From positions 1 through 15,105 of the forward strand of contig JARIAA010000275.1 of the NCBI GenBank assembly GCA_029264635.1: 15,105 nucleotides of DNA, written 5' to 3'. Positions 1 to 6,430 of this stretch are shown here, in pieces (the stretch's first letter is position 1; each line of letters opens with the position of its first letter). The notes beneath the pieces were generated by a model that ran no database searches, was not told where the DNA came from, and saw nothing but the letters and a program-made list of their open reading frames with translations. This stretch comes from Psychrobacter sp. (GTDB lineage: Bacteria; Pseudomonadota; Gammaproteobacteria; Pseudomonadales; Moraxellaceae). A program made the translations under genes and the position numbers.

Positions 1-200
1 CCTGTTGTAGGATGACTGTCGTAAAAGTCGTAGGCAATATCGGTCTCATCTAGTGAGTCTTTTTTGATTGTGCGCTGATAAGTGGGCGTTTTTGGTGCAA
101 AAATTTTAGGCAAAATGCTTTGCAAATGCGGATTAGAAAGCCAAAATGGCGGTTTAAATGGTGCTGGTACAAACGATTTTGGGGCGTTAAATATAAACAT
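1..200 (-). CDS. YheT-family alpha/beta hydrolase, 5' part only
   Basis: An open reading frame starts with ATG at 198-200 and runs without a stop through the left edge, giving 66 codons of the N-terminus. It is the only ATG after an in-frame TAA a few codons upstream. The protein begins MFIFNAPKSF and then reads PPFWLSNPHLQSILPKIF (about residues 17-34). The NPHLQS-LP motif is the N-terminal signature of the YheT group of alpha/beta-fold hydrolases (predicted carboxylesterases, mostly of unknown physiological substrate). The catalytic Ser-Asp-His triad would lie further left, outside the window. The Shine-Dalgarno is weak. The family call rests on the NPHLQ motif and its usual position near the N-terminus; the function cannot be judged from this part. 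Confidence 0.75.
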   Translation of the reverse strand, partial: MFIFNAPKSFVPAPFKPPFWLSNPHLQSILPKIFAPKTPTYQRTIKKDSLDETDIAYDFYDSHPTT

Positions 201-395
201 AGCATAGTCTTATTAGGTATACGTAAATGCAGTTTGGAATGAGAGCAGTACGATATTGTAGTCGTAACTCTATTATTTTGAACTAACAATAAAAAATAAT
301 GCCTTATCATACCCATAGCACTCTTTAAAACCAATCGTTTTCAGTGAACGGATGATTACTAAACTCATCATAATAAGGGTGGTCATTTAAACATC

Positions 396-989
396 TCATT
401 CTTCTAACACCCGCCCATCCATCGCCAAACGCGACTTTAATTCCTCGATATCCGCTTCGGCGATGGTCACCGTTAAGGTAACCTGTTTACTATAAGTCAC
501 CTCATCAATACGACCTTTTAGATCTTCCACCACGTAACGGCATTGCGCTTCCGTCGCAAATTCCGCTAGTATTTGCACTTGAGCCAGTGGTATATAAGGG
601 GTTAATACCATCTCATCAACGGCGGCTTGCGCGGAGCCTGCATAGGCGCGTGTCAGACCTCCTGCGCCCAGCTTGATCCCACCGAAATAGCGCACCACAA
701 TGATGATAACGTTACCGATAGATTTATGCTGCAAGACATTTAGTATGGGTCGCCCTGCGGTACCATTTGGCTCGCCGTCATCATCAAATCCTGCACTGGT
801 AGTATTATTGGGGTCACCAATGATATAGGCCCAGCAGTGATGGCGCGCATCCGCATATTGTTCGCGTAATTGTTCCACGTGAAACATCGCTTGTTCACGT
901 GAGGTGACAGGGTAGGCATAGGTAATGAATGCAGATTTTTTAATCTCAAGGCGGGCTGTGACGCTACATTGTAGGGTTTGATAGCTCAT
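396..989 (-). CDS. yigZ: YigZ / IMPACT-family protein
   Basis: The 197-residue product matches the usual length of bacterial YigZ proteins (about 200). The N-terminal UPF0029/Impact domain shows the family hallmarks in order: KKSAFITYAYPV near the start, ARHHCWAYIIG around residues 48-58, DDGEPNGTAGRP around 70-81, and VVRYFGGIKLGAGGLTRAYAG around 97-117. The remaining C-terminal third fits the DUF1949 ferredoxin-like domain. Family members are related to the eukaryotic translation regulator IMPACT; in bacteria the role is not settled, though RNA or nucleotide binding has been proposed. The start ATG is preceded by a weak GATGAAAT ribosome site. The gene is divergent from the pseudouridine synthase gene, and an exact parS palindrome lies inside the coding sequence (871-886). 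Confidence 0.93.
   Translation of the reverse strand: MSYQTLQCSVTARLEIKKSAFITYAYPVTSREQAMFHVEQLREQYADARHHCWAYIIGDPNNTTSAGFDDDGEPNGTAGRPILNVLQHKSIGNVIIIVVRYFGGIKLGAGGLTRAYAGSAQAAVDEMVLTPYIPLAQVQILAEFATEAQCRYVVEDLKGRIDEVTYSKQVTLTVTIAEADIEELKSRLAMDGRVLEE
871..886. other. parS: parS site (ParB/Spo0J binding), exact consensus match
   Basis: The 16-mer TGTTCCACGTGAAACA fits the established Spo0J/ParB consensus TGTTNCACGTGAAACA at every position. It lies inside yigZ, as parS sites often lie within genes, and encodes part of the MFHVEQ stretch on the minus strand. Chromosomal ParB binds such sites, spreads with CTP and recruits condensin, so this is a likely centromere element. A much poorer CACGTG-centred copy (10 of 16 positions) lies 20 bp further at 891-906. 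ParB binding itself is inferred. Confidence 0.8.
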
Positions 990-1104
990 ATTTCATCATG
1001 TCTAAGTTGGATATGCTAAACTTACGATACTTTCACTGCGTACCAGATTTGGTGCGGTGTCCATTTTATTCTCCACTATAACAAAACTGATGGTAGTAGA
1101 TAGC

Positions 1105-1809
1105 ATGCGTTTAGATAAATTTATTAGTAAGGCGACTGAGCTGTCGCGTAAAGATTCCAAAAGAATCCTACATGCAGGTGAAGTGACGGTCAATGATGAC
1201 GTTATCAAAGATCCAGGCTTGCATGTGGATATTGTCAACGATGAGGTGATGTGGGCAGGCGAGCCGCTATCGGTAGCAACTGGCAATCGTTATATTTTGC
1301 TGCACAAGCCTGAAGGTTTTGAATGTACCCTTAAAGCCAAAGAATATCCAATCGTCACCGAACTGATTGCTGTACCAGAATTAGGCAGTTTGCGTATTGC
1401 TGGCCGCTTGGATGTGGATACCACGGGCGCGCTGCTCATTAGCGATGATGGTGGCTGGCTACACCGAGTAACCAGCCCTAAGCATGAGCATGCCAAAGTC
1501 TATGAGCTGACTTTGGCTGAACCCATGGATGAGGACGCGCAAGCAAAAGCGGTAAAAAAAGTTGCTGAAGGTATTTTGTTAGAAGGCGATTACGAGCCCA
1601 CTAAGCCTGCGACGCTTGAATTTATCGACGAGACTCATGCGCGTCTTACGCTAGAGCAAGGGAAATACCATCAAGTCAAGCGGATGATGGGCTATTTTGG
1701 CAACAAAGTAACTGAGCTGCATCGCGCCAGCATCGGTCATATTAATTTAGAAGGTCTTGAGATAGGCGACAGTCGCTTTTTGACCGAAGAAGAAGTCGCT
1801 AAATTCTAA
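1105..1809 (+). CDS. rsuA: 16S rRNA pseudouridine(516) synthase, RsuA type
   Basis: RsuA-family enzymes isomerise a uridine to pseudouridine in 16S rRNA (U516 in E. coli). I chose the ATG at 1105 because the product then begins MRLDKFI, the standard N-terminus of the S4 RNA-binding domain (about residues 1-60); the frame stays open upstream to 1057 but that part has no family similarity. This gives 234 residues, close to E. coli RsuA (231). The catalytic aspartate lies in GRLDVDTTG (Asp about residue 103), followed by DDGGWLHRVTSPKH and the C-terminal motif GKYHQVKRMMGYFGNKVTELHR. The substrate-level call (RsuA rather than RluE or RluB) rests on overall resemblance to E. coli RsuA. The ribosome site before 1105 is weak. 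The gene is divergent from yigZ and ends at a shared terminator with yaiL. Confidence 0.88.
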   Translation: MRLDKFISKATELSRKDSKRILHAGEVTVNDDVIKDPGLHVDIVNDEVMWAGEPLSVATGNRYILLHKPEGFECTLKAKEYPIVTELIAVPELGSLRIAGRLDVDTTGALLISDDGGWLHRVTSPKHEHAKVYELTLAEPMDEDAQAKAVKKVAEGILLEGDYEPTKPATLEFIDETHARLTLEQGKYHQVKRMMGYFGNKVTELHRASIGHINLEGLEIGDSRFLTEEEVAKF

Positions 1810-1856
1810 AAGCTATGACTAAACAACTGTATAAGTCAAATTAGCGCGCTCAATAT

Positions 1857-1896
1857 AAAAACCCTTGATACATTTAAGCTATTAAGGGTTTTTTTG
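1857..1896. terminator. Bidirectional terminator between rsuA and yaiL
   Basis: A hairpin pairs ACCCTTGATA (1861-1870) with TATTAAGGGT (1880-1889) with one G-T wobble, and four further A-T pairs extend it outward. The loop is 1871-1879. A run of T residues follows on the plus strand. The flanking A run makes a shorter T run on the minus strand, so it can serve both the plus-strand rsuA and the convergent yaiL. Confidence 0.8.
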
Positions 1897-1946
1897 TGCT
1901 ACTCATAAAGCTTCTATAAAATATCTATAGTTATAATCGTTAATCA

Positions 1947-2480
1947 CTACCACATCAAGTCATCTGGGATTGCATAAGCGGCATAGGGGTCATCATCCGC
2001 CAACGCATCGTCTGATTTATCGTTAGACACGACGATAAACCCCTCCAATTTTGCATTGATCCGATCTGCTAAAGGACGAGGAAGCAGGACATAATCTTCT
2101 TCTAAGCGCGCAATCACTACGTGACCTGCTACGATTTGGTCATAGAACTTTTGGGTAATGTAGATTTTTTTTACTTTAGAGTCGTCGACGAACTGATAAG
2201 TAACCTCGCCTTGAGTCTCAGGAATTTGGTGCTGTTTAATCATTTGCACGATATTGGCTTTGAGCATTTTTTGCTCCAATATTTGCTGTTTTTCCTGATT
2301 CAGCTTTTGATCTTTTTCTATCTTTTTTGCTTGAGCTTCTGCCACCGATTTTTTAATTTCGATGTCTTCTGAATCACCAGTACGCTTGGCATGCTGCGTT
2401 TGTTTGCTTAATTTCTTCGCTTTTTTGCTATCAACCAATCCTGCTTTGAGTAGTTGCGCCTGTAGGGCATTTTTAGCCAT
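1947..2480 (-). CDS. yaiL: YaiL / DUF2058-family nucleoprotein
   Basis: The 177-residue product aligns by eye along its whole length with E. coli YaiL (DUF2058). It has an N-terminal MAKNALQAQLLKAGLVDSKKAKK, a charged lysine/glutamate/glutamine-rich middle (about residues 25-80) likely to form a coiled coil, an FVDDSKVKKIYI segment around 97-108, and the characteristic acidic C-terminus ending DDPYAAYAIPDDLMW. Family members are annotated as nucleoprotein or polynucleotide-associated proteins; the cellular role is not well established. The ribosome site GAGGT lies about 9 bases before the ATG. A 34-bp repeat and a possible 17-codon leader frame lie upstream. Confidence 0.9.
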   Translation of the reverse strand: MAKNALQAQLLKAGLVDSKKAKKLSKQTQHAKRTGDSEDIEIKKSVAEAQAKKIEKDQKLNQEKQQILEQKMLKANIVQMIKQHQIPETQGEVTYQFVDDSKVKKIYITQKFYDQIVAGHVVIARLEEDYVLLPRPLADRINAKLEGFIVVSNDKSDDALADDDPYAAYAIPDDLMW

Positions 2481-2809
2481 GGTTCAATTACCTCAATCAT
2501 CAAATGTTAATAATACATGGTAGCAACTTTTGCTAGGACATGTCATCAATATAGTCAATCCTAAATAAAATTGGCACACTCTATACCAGCACCACCGTAC
2601 CTATTTTAAAGTGTGTTGACGCGAGCGCTTAAACAGATATTGCCTGTCTCTTAAAGCTGAGTAGCAATTTTGCAAAATAAGCCCCGTAGATCTTAGCAAC
2701 ATAAGCCAATGTGCTACAGTCACAGCCTTTCAATTACTCTACTTTTTTACATAATATTATTGTATATAGTGTTATTAGATATTGTAGTCACATTGATAGG
2801 ACAACCCTT
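2481..2809. other. Gene-poor interval upstream of yaiL and the secreted-protein gene
   Basis: This stretch separates two divergent genes and should hold both promoters. Seen in it are one copy of a dispersed repeat (2548-2581) and a short minus-strand frame (2493-2546) that ends in the yaiL ribosome-site region. A TATAGA hexamer on the minus strand, just beyond the repeat, could be a -10 element for yaiL. No RNA gene or further coding region was recognised. Confidence 0.5.
2548..2581 (-). repeat. Dispersed repeat, copy 1
   Basis: The first 25 bases (2548-2572) are identical to 3710-3734, and 32 of 34 match over the full length with 3710-3743. Read on the minus strand it contains TTTAGGATTGACTATATT. 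This copy lies upstream of yaiL in the same orientation as copy 2 has relative to the DUF2939 gene. A match this long between two intergenic regions is unlikely to be chance, but its nature (small mobile repeat, shared regulatory leader or local duplication) is not known. Confidence 0.8.
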
Positions 2810-3172
2810 GTGAAACAACTGGTCTTTAAATTCGCCAGCATCATTAGTGCCATACTGTTAGCGACTACAGCTTGCGCTGATCCAGCTGTTACTAGACCTA
2901 CAAATAATGTTAATCAAAGCATGCAGACTGTGAAAGCTGCTGGGACGGTTAACCCAGCTATAGAAAGCCAGCTACGACAAATACTGACTGAGACAGGTAT
3001 TAAGACGCAGACGATCTCGGTTATGCCCTCTCATCTTATGGCGACACTACTAGGGCAACACGACGTCAATGATTTTCCAGTCAATAAAGCCCTCACGTTG
3101 CATCTCTACTGTAATCGGATAGCCTTTGACCTGACCACTGACAGTAAAGCAATTAATACCGCAGTAGCTTAG
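2810..3172 (+). CDS. Small secreted protein, possibly a truncated DsbC-like fragment
   Basis: I chose the GTG at 2810 because an AGGA ribosome site lies about 8 bases upstream and the product then begins with a good signal peptide, MKQLVFKFASIISAILLATTACA, cut likely after TACA. This gives 120 residues; the frame stays open to a GTG at 2711 without further signals. The mature N-terminus IESQLRQILTETGIKTQTIS resembles the N-terminal dimerisation domain of the periplasmic disulfide isomerase DsbC, but the thioredoxin domain and its CxxC are absent. From about 3050 on, the frame is only the antisense of the DUF2939 gene, so the last 41 codons are probably not original. It may be a decayed dsbC remnant or a real short protein of unknown function; the DsbC resemblance is a low-certainty reading by eye. 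Confidence 0.45.
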   Translation: MKQLVFKFASIISAILLATTACADPAVTRPTNNVNQSMQTVKAAGTVNPAIESQLRQILTETGIKTQTISVMPSHLMATLLGQHDVNDFPVNKALTLHLYCNRIAFDLTTDSKAINTAVA

Positions 3173-3709
3173 CTTTGGCTTGTCACTGTCTATCCCTTGA
3201 GTCGCTTGCTGCTCTAACTGCGCCGCTTGCTGATTCATCATTTGCTGTACTTGTTGCTTCACAACCGCATCGACATCGCCGCGATGAATAATCAGATCTT
3301 GGATCAGATTTTTTAGGTCAATTTGGTTACTTGAGATCGCCCAAGCAGCGGCAAGCTCTTTGGTCGCAGTATTTGCTTGACCCTGAGTATTGATGAGCTT
3401 TTCGATGTTTTGCGGGGTGATAGCACTATTGACCGCTTGCACAATAAAGCTGTTAGCGGCTTGAGAGAGCGGATCACCGCCAAGCTCTGCAACTAGTGGA
3501 TACTTTGTCATGGTATCAGCAAAGCGATTGGTTAATTGGTTCTCAATGCTTGGGCGCACTTGCTCATAATCGATTGCAGCCGCGATGGTTGCGCCATCTT
3601 TGGCATCATAGGCCTTTTTAAGCTGGTAAGCGCTGTAATAAGGAGAGCCTGCATAAATTGCTATGGCAATAACGACCAGTAGCATTAAAAATGCCATTAG
3701 CTTTTTCAT
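3050..3709 (-). CDS. DUF2939 membrane-anchored protein
   Basis: I chose the ATG at 3709 (219 residues), which starts MKKLMAFLMLLVVIAIAIYA, a single N-terminal membrane segment or uncleaved signal. It is followed at once by GSPYYSAYQLKKAYDAKD, the usual beginning of DUF2939 proteins. An AGGA ribosome site lies about 11 bases upstream within repeat copy 2. The frame runs 40 codons further upstream without family resemblance. The body (residues about 40-170) is helical with a glutamine/alanine-rich part (QQVQQMMNQQAAQLEQQ), and the C-terminus ends in the family-like EGFIDWKIIDVVLP. The bulk is predicted periplasmic. Function is unknown for the family. Its last 123 bases overlap the opposing gene. 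Confidence 0.8.
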   Translation of the reverse strand: MKKLMAFLMLLVVIAIAIYAGSPYYSAYQLKKAYDAKDGATIAAAIDYEQVRPSIENQLTNRFADTMTKYPLVAELGGDPLSQAANSFIVQAVNSAITPQNIEKLINTQGQANTATKELAAAWAISSNQIDLKNLIQDLIIHRGDVDAVVKQQVQQMMNQQAAQLEQQATQGIDSDKPKLSYCGINCFTVSGQVKGYPITVEMQREGFIDWKIIDVVLP

Positions 3710-3743
3710 AATATAGTCAATCCTAAATAAAATTCGCATACTC
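3710..3743 (-). repeat. Dispersed repeat, copy 2
   Basis: Matches 2548-2581 at 32 of 34 positions, with the first 25 identical. It abuts the start codon of the DUF2939 gene and supplies its AGGA ribosome site, so in this copy the repeat is the immediate 5' leader of the gene. Confidence 0.8.
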
Positions 3744-3965
3744 AATATAATCAATCTGGCGATAAATACTAGCATGACTTTGACGAACACGGGTATGGAA
3801 ATATTACGTAGATGTACGCTACTAGCCATAAGTTATGACAATGGTAACTGCTGCTTATTATAGATAGCTCATGAGAGCCTTCTCTTTTTGACTTTGTAGA
3901 TAGATTATAAATAAGCGTTTTTAATAAACTTTTATAGGGTAGCCAACAATTTAATGGTTCAGAAG

Positions 3966-3994
3966 CTTGATAAATCAAATTGGCATCTCCATTA
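3966..3994 (+). promoter_or_regulatory. Possible sigma-32 (heat-shock) promoter of dnaJ
   Basis: CTTGATA (3966-3972) and CTCCATTA (3987-3994) are separated by 14 bases. The established RpoH consensus is CTTGAAA, 11-16 bases, CCCCATNT, so each half differs at about one or two positions. dnaJ belongs to the sigma-32 regulon in related bacteria. If used, the dnaJ mRNA would have a leader of roughly 190 bases. Confidence 0.4.
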
Positions 3995-4095
3995 ATAGCG
4001 CAAACTTATACTAATTGATTTGGTTAAACAGCATCTTGCCATTTTAGCTCGTCACTTTTATAGACCTTTTATTTCTTCTATGTTTAGGGCAGCGA

Positions 4096-4111
4096 TGTTT
4101 CATGTGAAACA
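4096..4111. other. parS: parS-like site in the dnaJ leader, one mismatch
   Basis: TGTTTCATGTGAAACA differs from the perfect palindrome TGTTTCACGTGAAACA only at one central base (CATGTG for CACGTG). The flanking bases extend the inverted repeat to 4095-4112. It lies 84 bases before the dnaJ start. ParB tolerates some single changes, but the central CpG is usually important, so this may be a weaker site. Confidence 0.6.
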
Positions 4112-4195
4112 TCTGATTGTTTTTAGTGATTAAAATTAGCAGGTTGGTCTATTAGGTGAAGAGCTGGCGTTACTGTGATGACGAGAGGAGAGCCC

Positions 4196-5332
4196 ATGAG
4201 TAAGCGCGATTTTTATGAAATATTAGGCGTGAGTAAGACTGCCGATAGCAAAGAGATAAAACGGGCCTACCGTAAACTTGCGATGAAATACCATCCCGAT
4301 CGCAACTCGGATGACCCTGATGCCGAAGATAAATTTAAAGAAGCATCTATGGCTTATGAGGTGCTAAGCGATGAAGATAAGCGCTCAGCCTATGATCGCA
4401 TGGGTCATGCAGCCTTTGAAAATGGCATGGGCGGTGGCGGCTTTGGCGGGGCAGGTTCAGGCAACTTCCAAGATATCTTTGGTGATATTTTCGGCAACTT
4501 TGGCGATATCTTTGGTCAAGCGCGCGGCGGCGGCGGTGGACGTACGCGTCGCGGTTCTGACTTACGTTATGTGATTGAGCTGACCTTAGAAGAGGCGGTA
4601 CGCGGCTGCAAAAAAGAGATCAGTTTCACCGCTCCTGCGCCTTGTGACACTTGTGATGGTAAGGGCGCAAAAGATGCCTCAGACATTGTCACGTGCCAGA
4701 CTTGCCATGGTCAAGGTCAAATACGCATGCAGCAAGGGTTTTTTGCTGTGCAGCAGACTTGTCCACAATGTGGCGGTACGGGCAAACAAATTAAAAACCC
4801 ATGTCCTGATTGTCACGGCGATGGGGTCAAAGAAAAGTCGCGTACGCTTGAGGTCTCGATTCCAGCAGGTGTCGATGATGGCGATCGCGTGCGTCTAGCA
4901 GGCGAAGGGGAAGCGGGCGGCGCAGGCGTGCAAAATGGCGATTTGTATGTCGAAGTACGCGTCAAACAGCATAATGTCTTTACCCGTCAAGGCGCCGATC
5001 TCTATATGGATGTACCTGTGAGCATTACTGATGCGGCGCTGGGCAAAGAGGTTGAGATTCCGACTTTAGATGGCAAAGTAAATATTAAAATCGCGGAAGG
5101 CACTCAAAGCGGTAAACTGCTACGGGTACGCGGTAAAGGCGTGACGCCAGTGCGTACGACGATGAAAGGGGATTTGATTTGCCGTGTCGTTATCGAGACG
5201 CCCGTGAATTTAACGCGCGAGCAAAAAGACTTGCTGCGTCAGTTCCAAGATACGCTCGATGGGGACAGCAAACATCAGCAGTCACCGCATAAAAAATCCT
5301 TCTTTAAGAAAATTGGCGAATTATTCGACTAA
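4196..5332 (+). CDS. dnaJ: Chaperone DnaJ (Hsp40)
   Basis: DnaJ binds unfolded proteins and stimulates the ATPase of DnaK in the cytoplasm. The ATG at 4196 is chosen because a strong GAGGAG lies 5 bases upstream and the product then begins MSKRDFYEILGVSK; it is 378 residues against 376 in E. coli. Visible domains are the J domain (1-70) with HPD at 33-35, a Gly/Phe-rich linker with three IFG motifs (about 77-115), a zinc domain with four CxxCxGxG units beginning at Cys 150, 167, 189 and 203, and the C-terminal substrate-binding and dimerisation domains. All key residues are present. dnaK and grpE are not adjacent; dapB follows instead. A sigma-32-like promoter lies upstream, and two parS-like sites bracket the gene. 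Confidence 0.98.
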   Translation: MSKRDFYEILGVSKTADSKEIKRAYRKLAMKYHPDRNSDDPDAEDKFKEASMAYEVLSDEDKRSAYDRMGHAAFENGMGGGGFGGAGSGNFQDIFGDIFGNFGDIFGQARGGGGGRTRRGSDLRYVIELTLEEAVRGCKKEISFTAPAPCDTCDGKGAKDASDIVTCQTCHGQGQIRMQQGFFAVQQTCPQCGGTGKQIKNPCPDCHGDGVKEKSRTLEVSIPAGVDDGDRVRLAGEGEAGGAGVQNGDLYVEVRVKQHNVFTRQGADLYMDVPVSITDAALGKEVEIPTLDGKVNIKIAEGTQSGKLLRVRGKGVTPVRTTMKGDLICRVVIETPVNLTREQKDLLRQFQDTLDGDSKHQQSPHKKSFFKKIGELFD

Positions 5333-5363
5333 TAGTCCATTTTTTAAAACAATTAACTGTTTT

Positions 5364-5400
5364 AAGCCCAATAGTTTCACGTGAAACTAGTGGGCTTTTT
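5364..5400 (+). terminator. dnaJ terminator whose upper stem is a parS palindrome
   Basis: AAGCCCA (5364-5370) pairs with TGGGCTT (5391-5397). After one A/G mismatch, the arms continue as the perfect palindrome 5372-5380 with 5381-5389. A T run follows at 5396-5400. The result is a 16-bp, almost loop-free stem ahead of the T run, 31 bases after the dnaJ stop codon, fitting an intrinsic terminator. Confidence 0.75.
5373..5388. other. parS: parS site inside the dnaJ terminator
   Basis: AGTTTCACGTGAAACT contains the full 14-bp parS core GTTTCACGTGAAAC and differs from the 16-bp consensus only at the outermost pair (A/T in place of T/A). It is a perfect palindrome, extended to 18 bp at 5372-5389. 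The site lies between dnaJ and dapB, about 1.3 kb from the dnaJ-leader site and 4.5 kb from the yigZ site. Confidence 0.75.
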
Positions 5401-5423
5401 AATGTCAGTATAAAAATAATTCA

Positions 5424-5432
5424 TGCTATGAT
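5424..5432 (+). promoter_or_regulatory. Possible extended -10 promoter of dapB
   Basis: TGCTATGAT fits an extended -10 element (TG, one base, TATGAT) 65 bases before the dapB start and just after the dnaJ terminator. No good -35 hexamer is seen 17 bases upstream, which is common for extended -10 promoters. Support is limited to this motif and its position. Confidence 0.35.
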
Positions 5433-5497
5433 ATTTAATATAGGCTAGATATAACCTTAAATAACCGTATTGAACCATAAGATTTTAGGATAAAAAT

Positions 5498-6328
5498 ATG
5501 ACTCAACCAGTGAATGAACAAGCTGTTAAGATTGGGGTGATTGGTGCTGGCGGACGTATGGGGCGCATGCTTGTTGAGGCAGTACAAAACAATCCGCACA
5601 CCACATTAAGCGCTGCTATTGAACGCCAAGCCTCAAGCCTCATCGGTGCTGATGCGGGCGAAGTTGCCGCTATTGGATGTTTAGAGGTATCTATCGTTGA
5701 TGACTTGACGGCGGTGATTGATGACATAGATGTCTTAATCGATTTTAGCTTGCCTGATGCGACCGAACAAAACATGCAAATCTGTGCTGAGCATCAAGTA
5801 GCGATGGTGATTGGCACGACTGGTTTTAGTGAGCACCAAGAACAAGTACTGGCCAAAGCAAGCGATGATATCGCTATTGTCTATGCTGGAAATTATTCAA
5901 CGGGTGTTAATGTATCATTGAAGCTGTTGGAGATGGCGGCCAAAGCGTTTGGTAAAGACGCGGATGTTGAAATCATTGAAGCTCATCATAAGCATAAAAT
6001 TGACGCGCCTTCAGGTACGGCCTACATGATGGCAGAAGCGGTTGCTCAAGCACGCGGACAGAATTTAAAAGAAGTAGCAGTGTACGGCCGTGAAGGGCAG
6101 ATGGGCGAGCGTAAAGAAGGCACGATTGGGATTCATGCCGTACGCGGTGGCGAAATCGTTGGCGATCATACCGTGATGTTTATTGCGGATGGTGAAGTCG
6201 TTGAGATTACGCATCGAGCACGCGCGCGCATGACTTTTGCAGCTGGTGCAGTCCGGGCTGCCACTTGGGTTATTAACCAAGAAAAAGGACAGTATAATAT
6301 GCAGGATGTGCTGGGGTTGAATGAATAA
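5498..6328 (+). CDS. dapB: 4-hydroxy-tetrahydrodipicolinate reductase DapB
   Basis: DapB reduces 4-hydroxy-tetrahydrodipicolinate with NAD(P)H in the diaminopimelate/lysine pathway, supplying lysine and the peptidoglycan cross-linking residue. The 276-residue product (273 in E. coli) has an N-terminal Rossmann fold with GAGGRMGR (16-23), IDFSLPDA (81-88) and GTTGF (106-110), then NYSTGVN (132-138). The catalytic and substrate-binding block EAHHKHKIDAPSGTA (161-175) carries the catalytic histidines, lysine and the SGT loop. An AGGA ribosome site lies 8 bases before the ATG. No other lysine-pathway gene is in the window, so dapB is probably transcribed alone, ending at a bidirectional hairpin. 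Confidence 0.97.
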   Translation: MTQPVNEQAVKIGVIGAGGRMGRMLVEAVQNNPHTTLSAAIERQASSLIGADAGEVAAIGCLEVSIVDDLTAVIDDIDVLIDFSLPDATEQNMQICAEHQVAMVIGTTGFSEHQEQVLAKASDDIAIVYAGNYSTGVNVSLKLLEMAAKAFGKDADVEIIEAHHKHKIDAPSGTAYMMAEAVAQARGQNLKEVAVYGREGQMGERKEGTIGIHAVRGGEIVGDHTVMFIADGEVVEITHRARARMTFAAGAVRAATWVINQEKGQYNMQDVLGLNE

Positions 6329-6430
6329 TTTTCATAAGCAGATTACGATAATAACCGCGGTAATATGAGCAGCATGAGTGCGCCTATTTCGCTTTTAGTG
6401 CAATAGTTGACAATAAGGTTTATAGAACAT

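Larger units (their letters stand above)
3744..4195. other. Intergenic region between DUF2939 gene and dnaJ
   Basis: No credible gene lies here; the open frames on the minus strand lack start signals and family resemblance. The region holds the presumed divergent promoters: a sigma-32-like promoter for dnaJ (3966-3994), a parS-like palindrome (4096-4111), and the dnaJ ribosome site GAGGAG at 4185-4190. Confidence 0.6.

Noticed and set aside
50..334. 94-codon minus-strand frame at the left edge
   Set aside because: It overlaps the YheT-type N-terminus in another frame, has low-complexity unfamiliar sequence and no family resemblance.
4685..4700. Further CACGTG-centred sequences (also near 7148 and 8708) considered as parS
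   Set aside because: Only the central six bases match; the GTTTC and GAAAC arms are missing.
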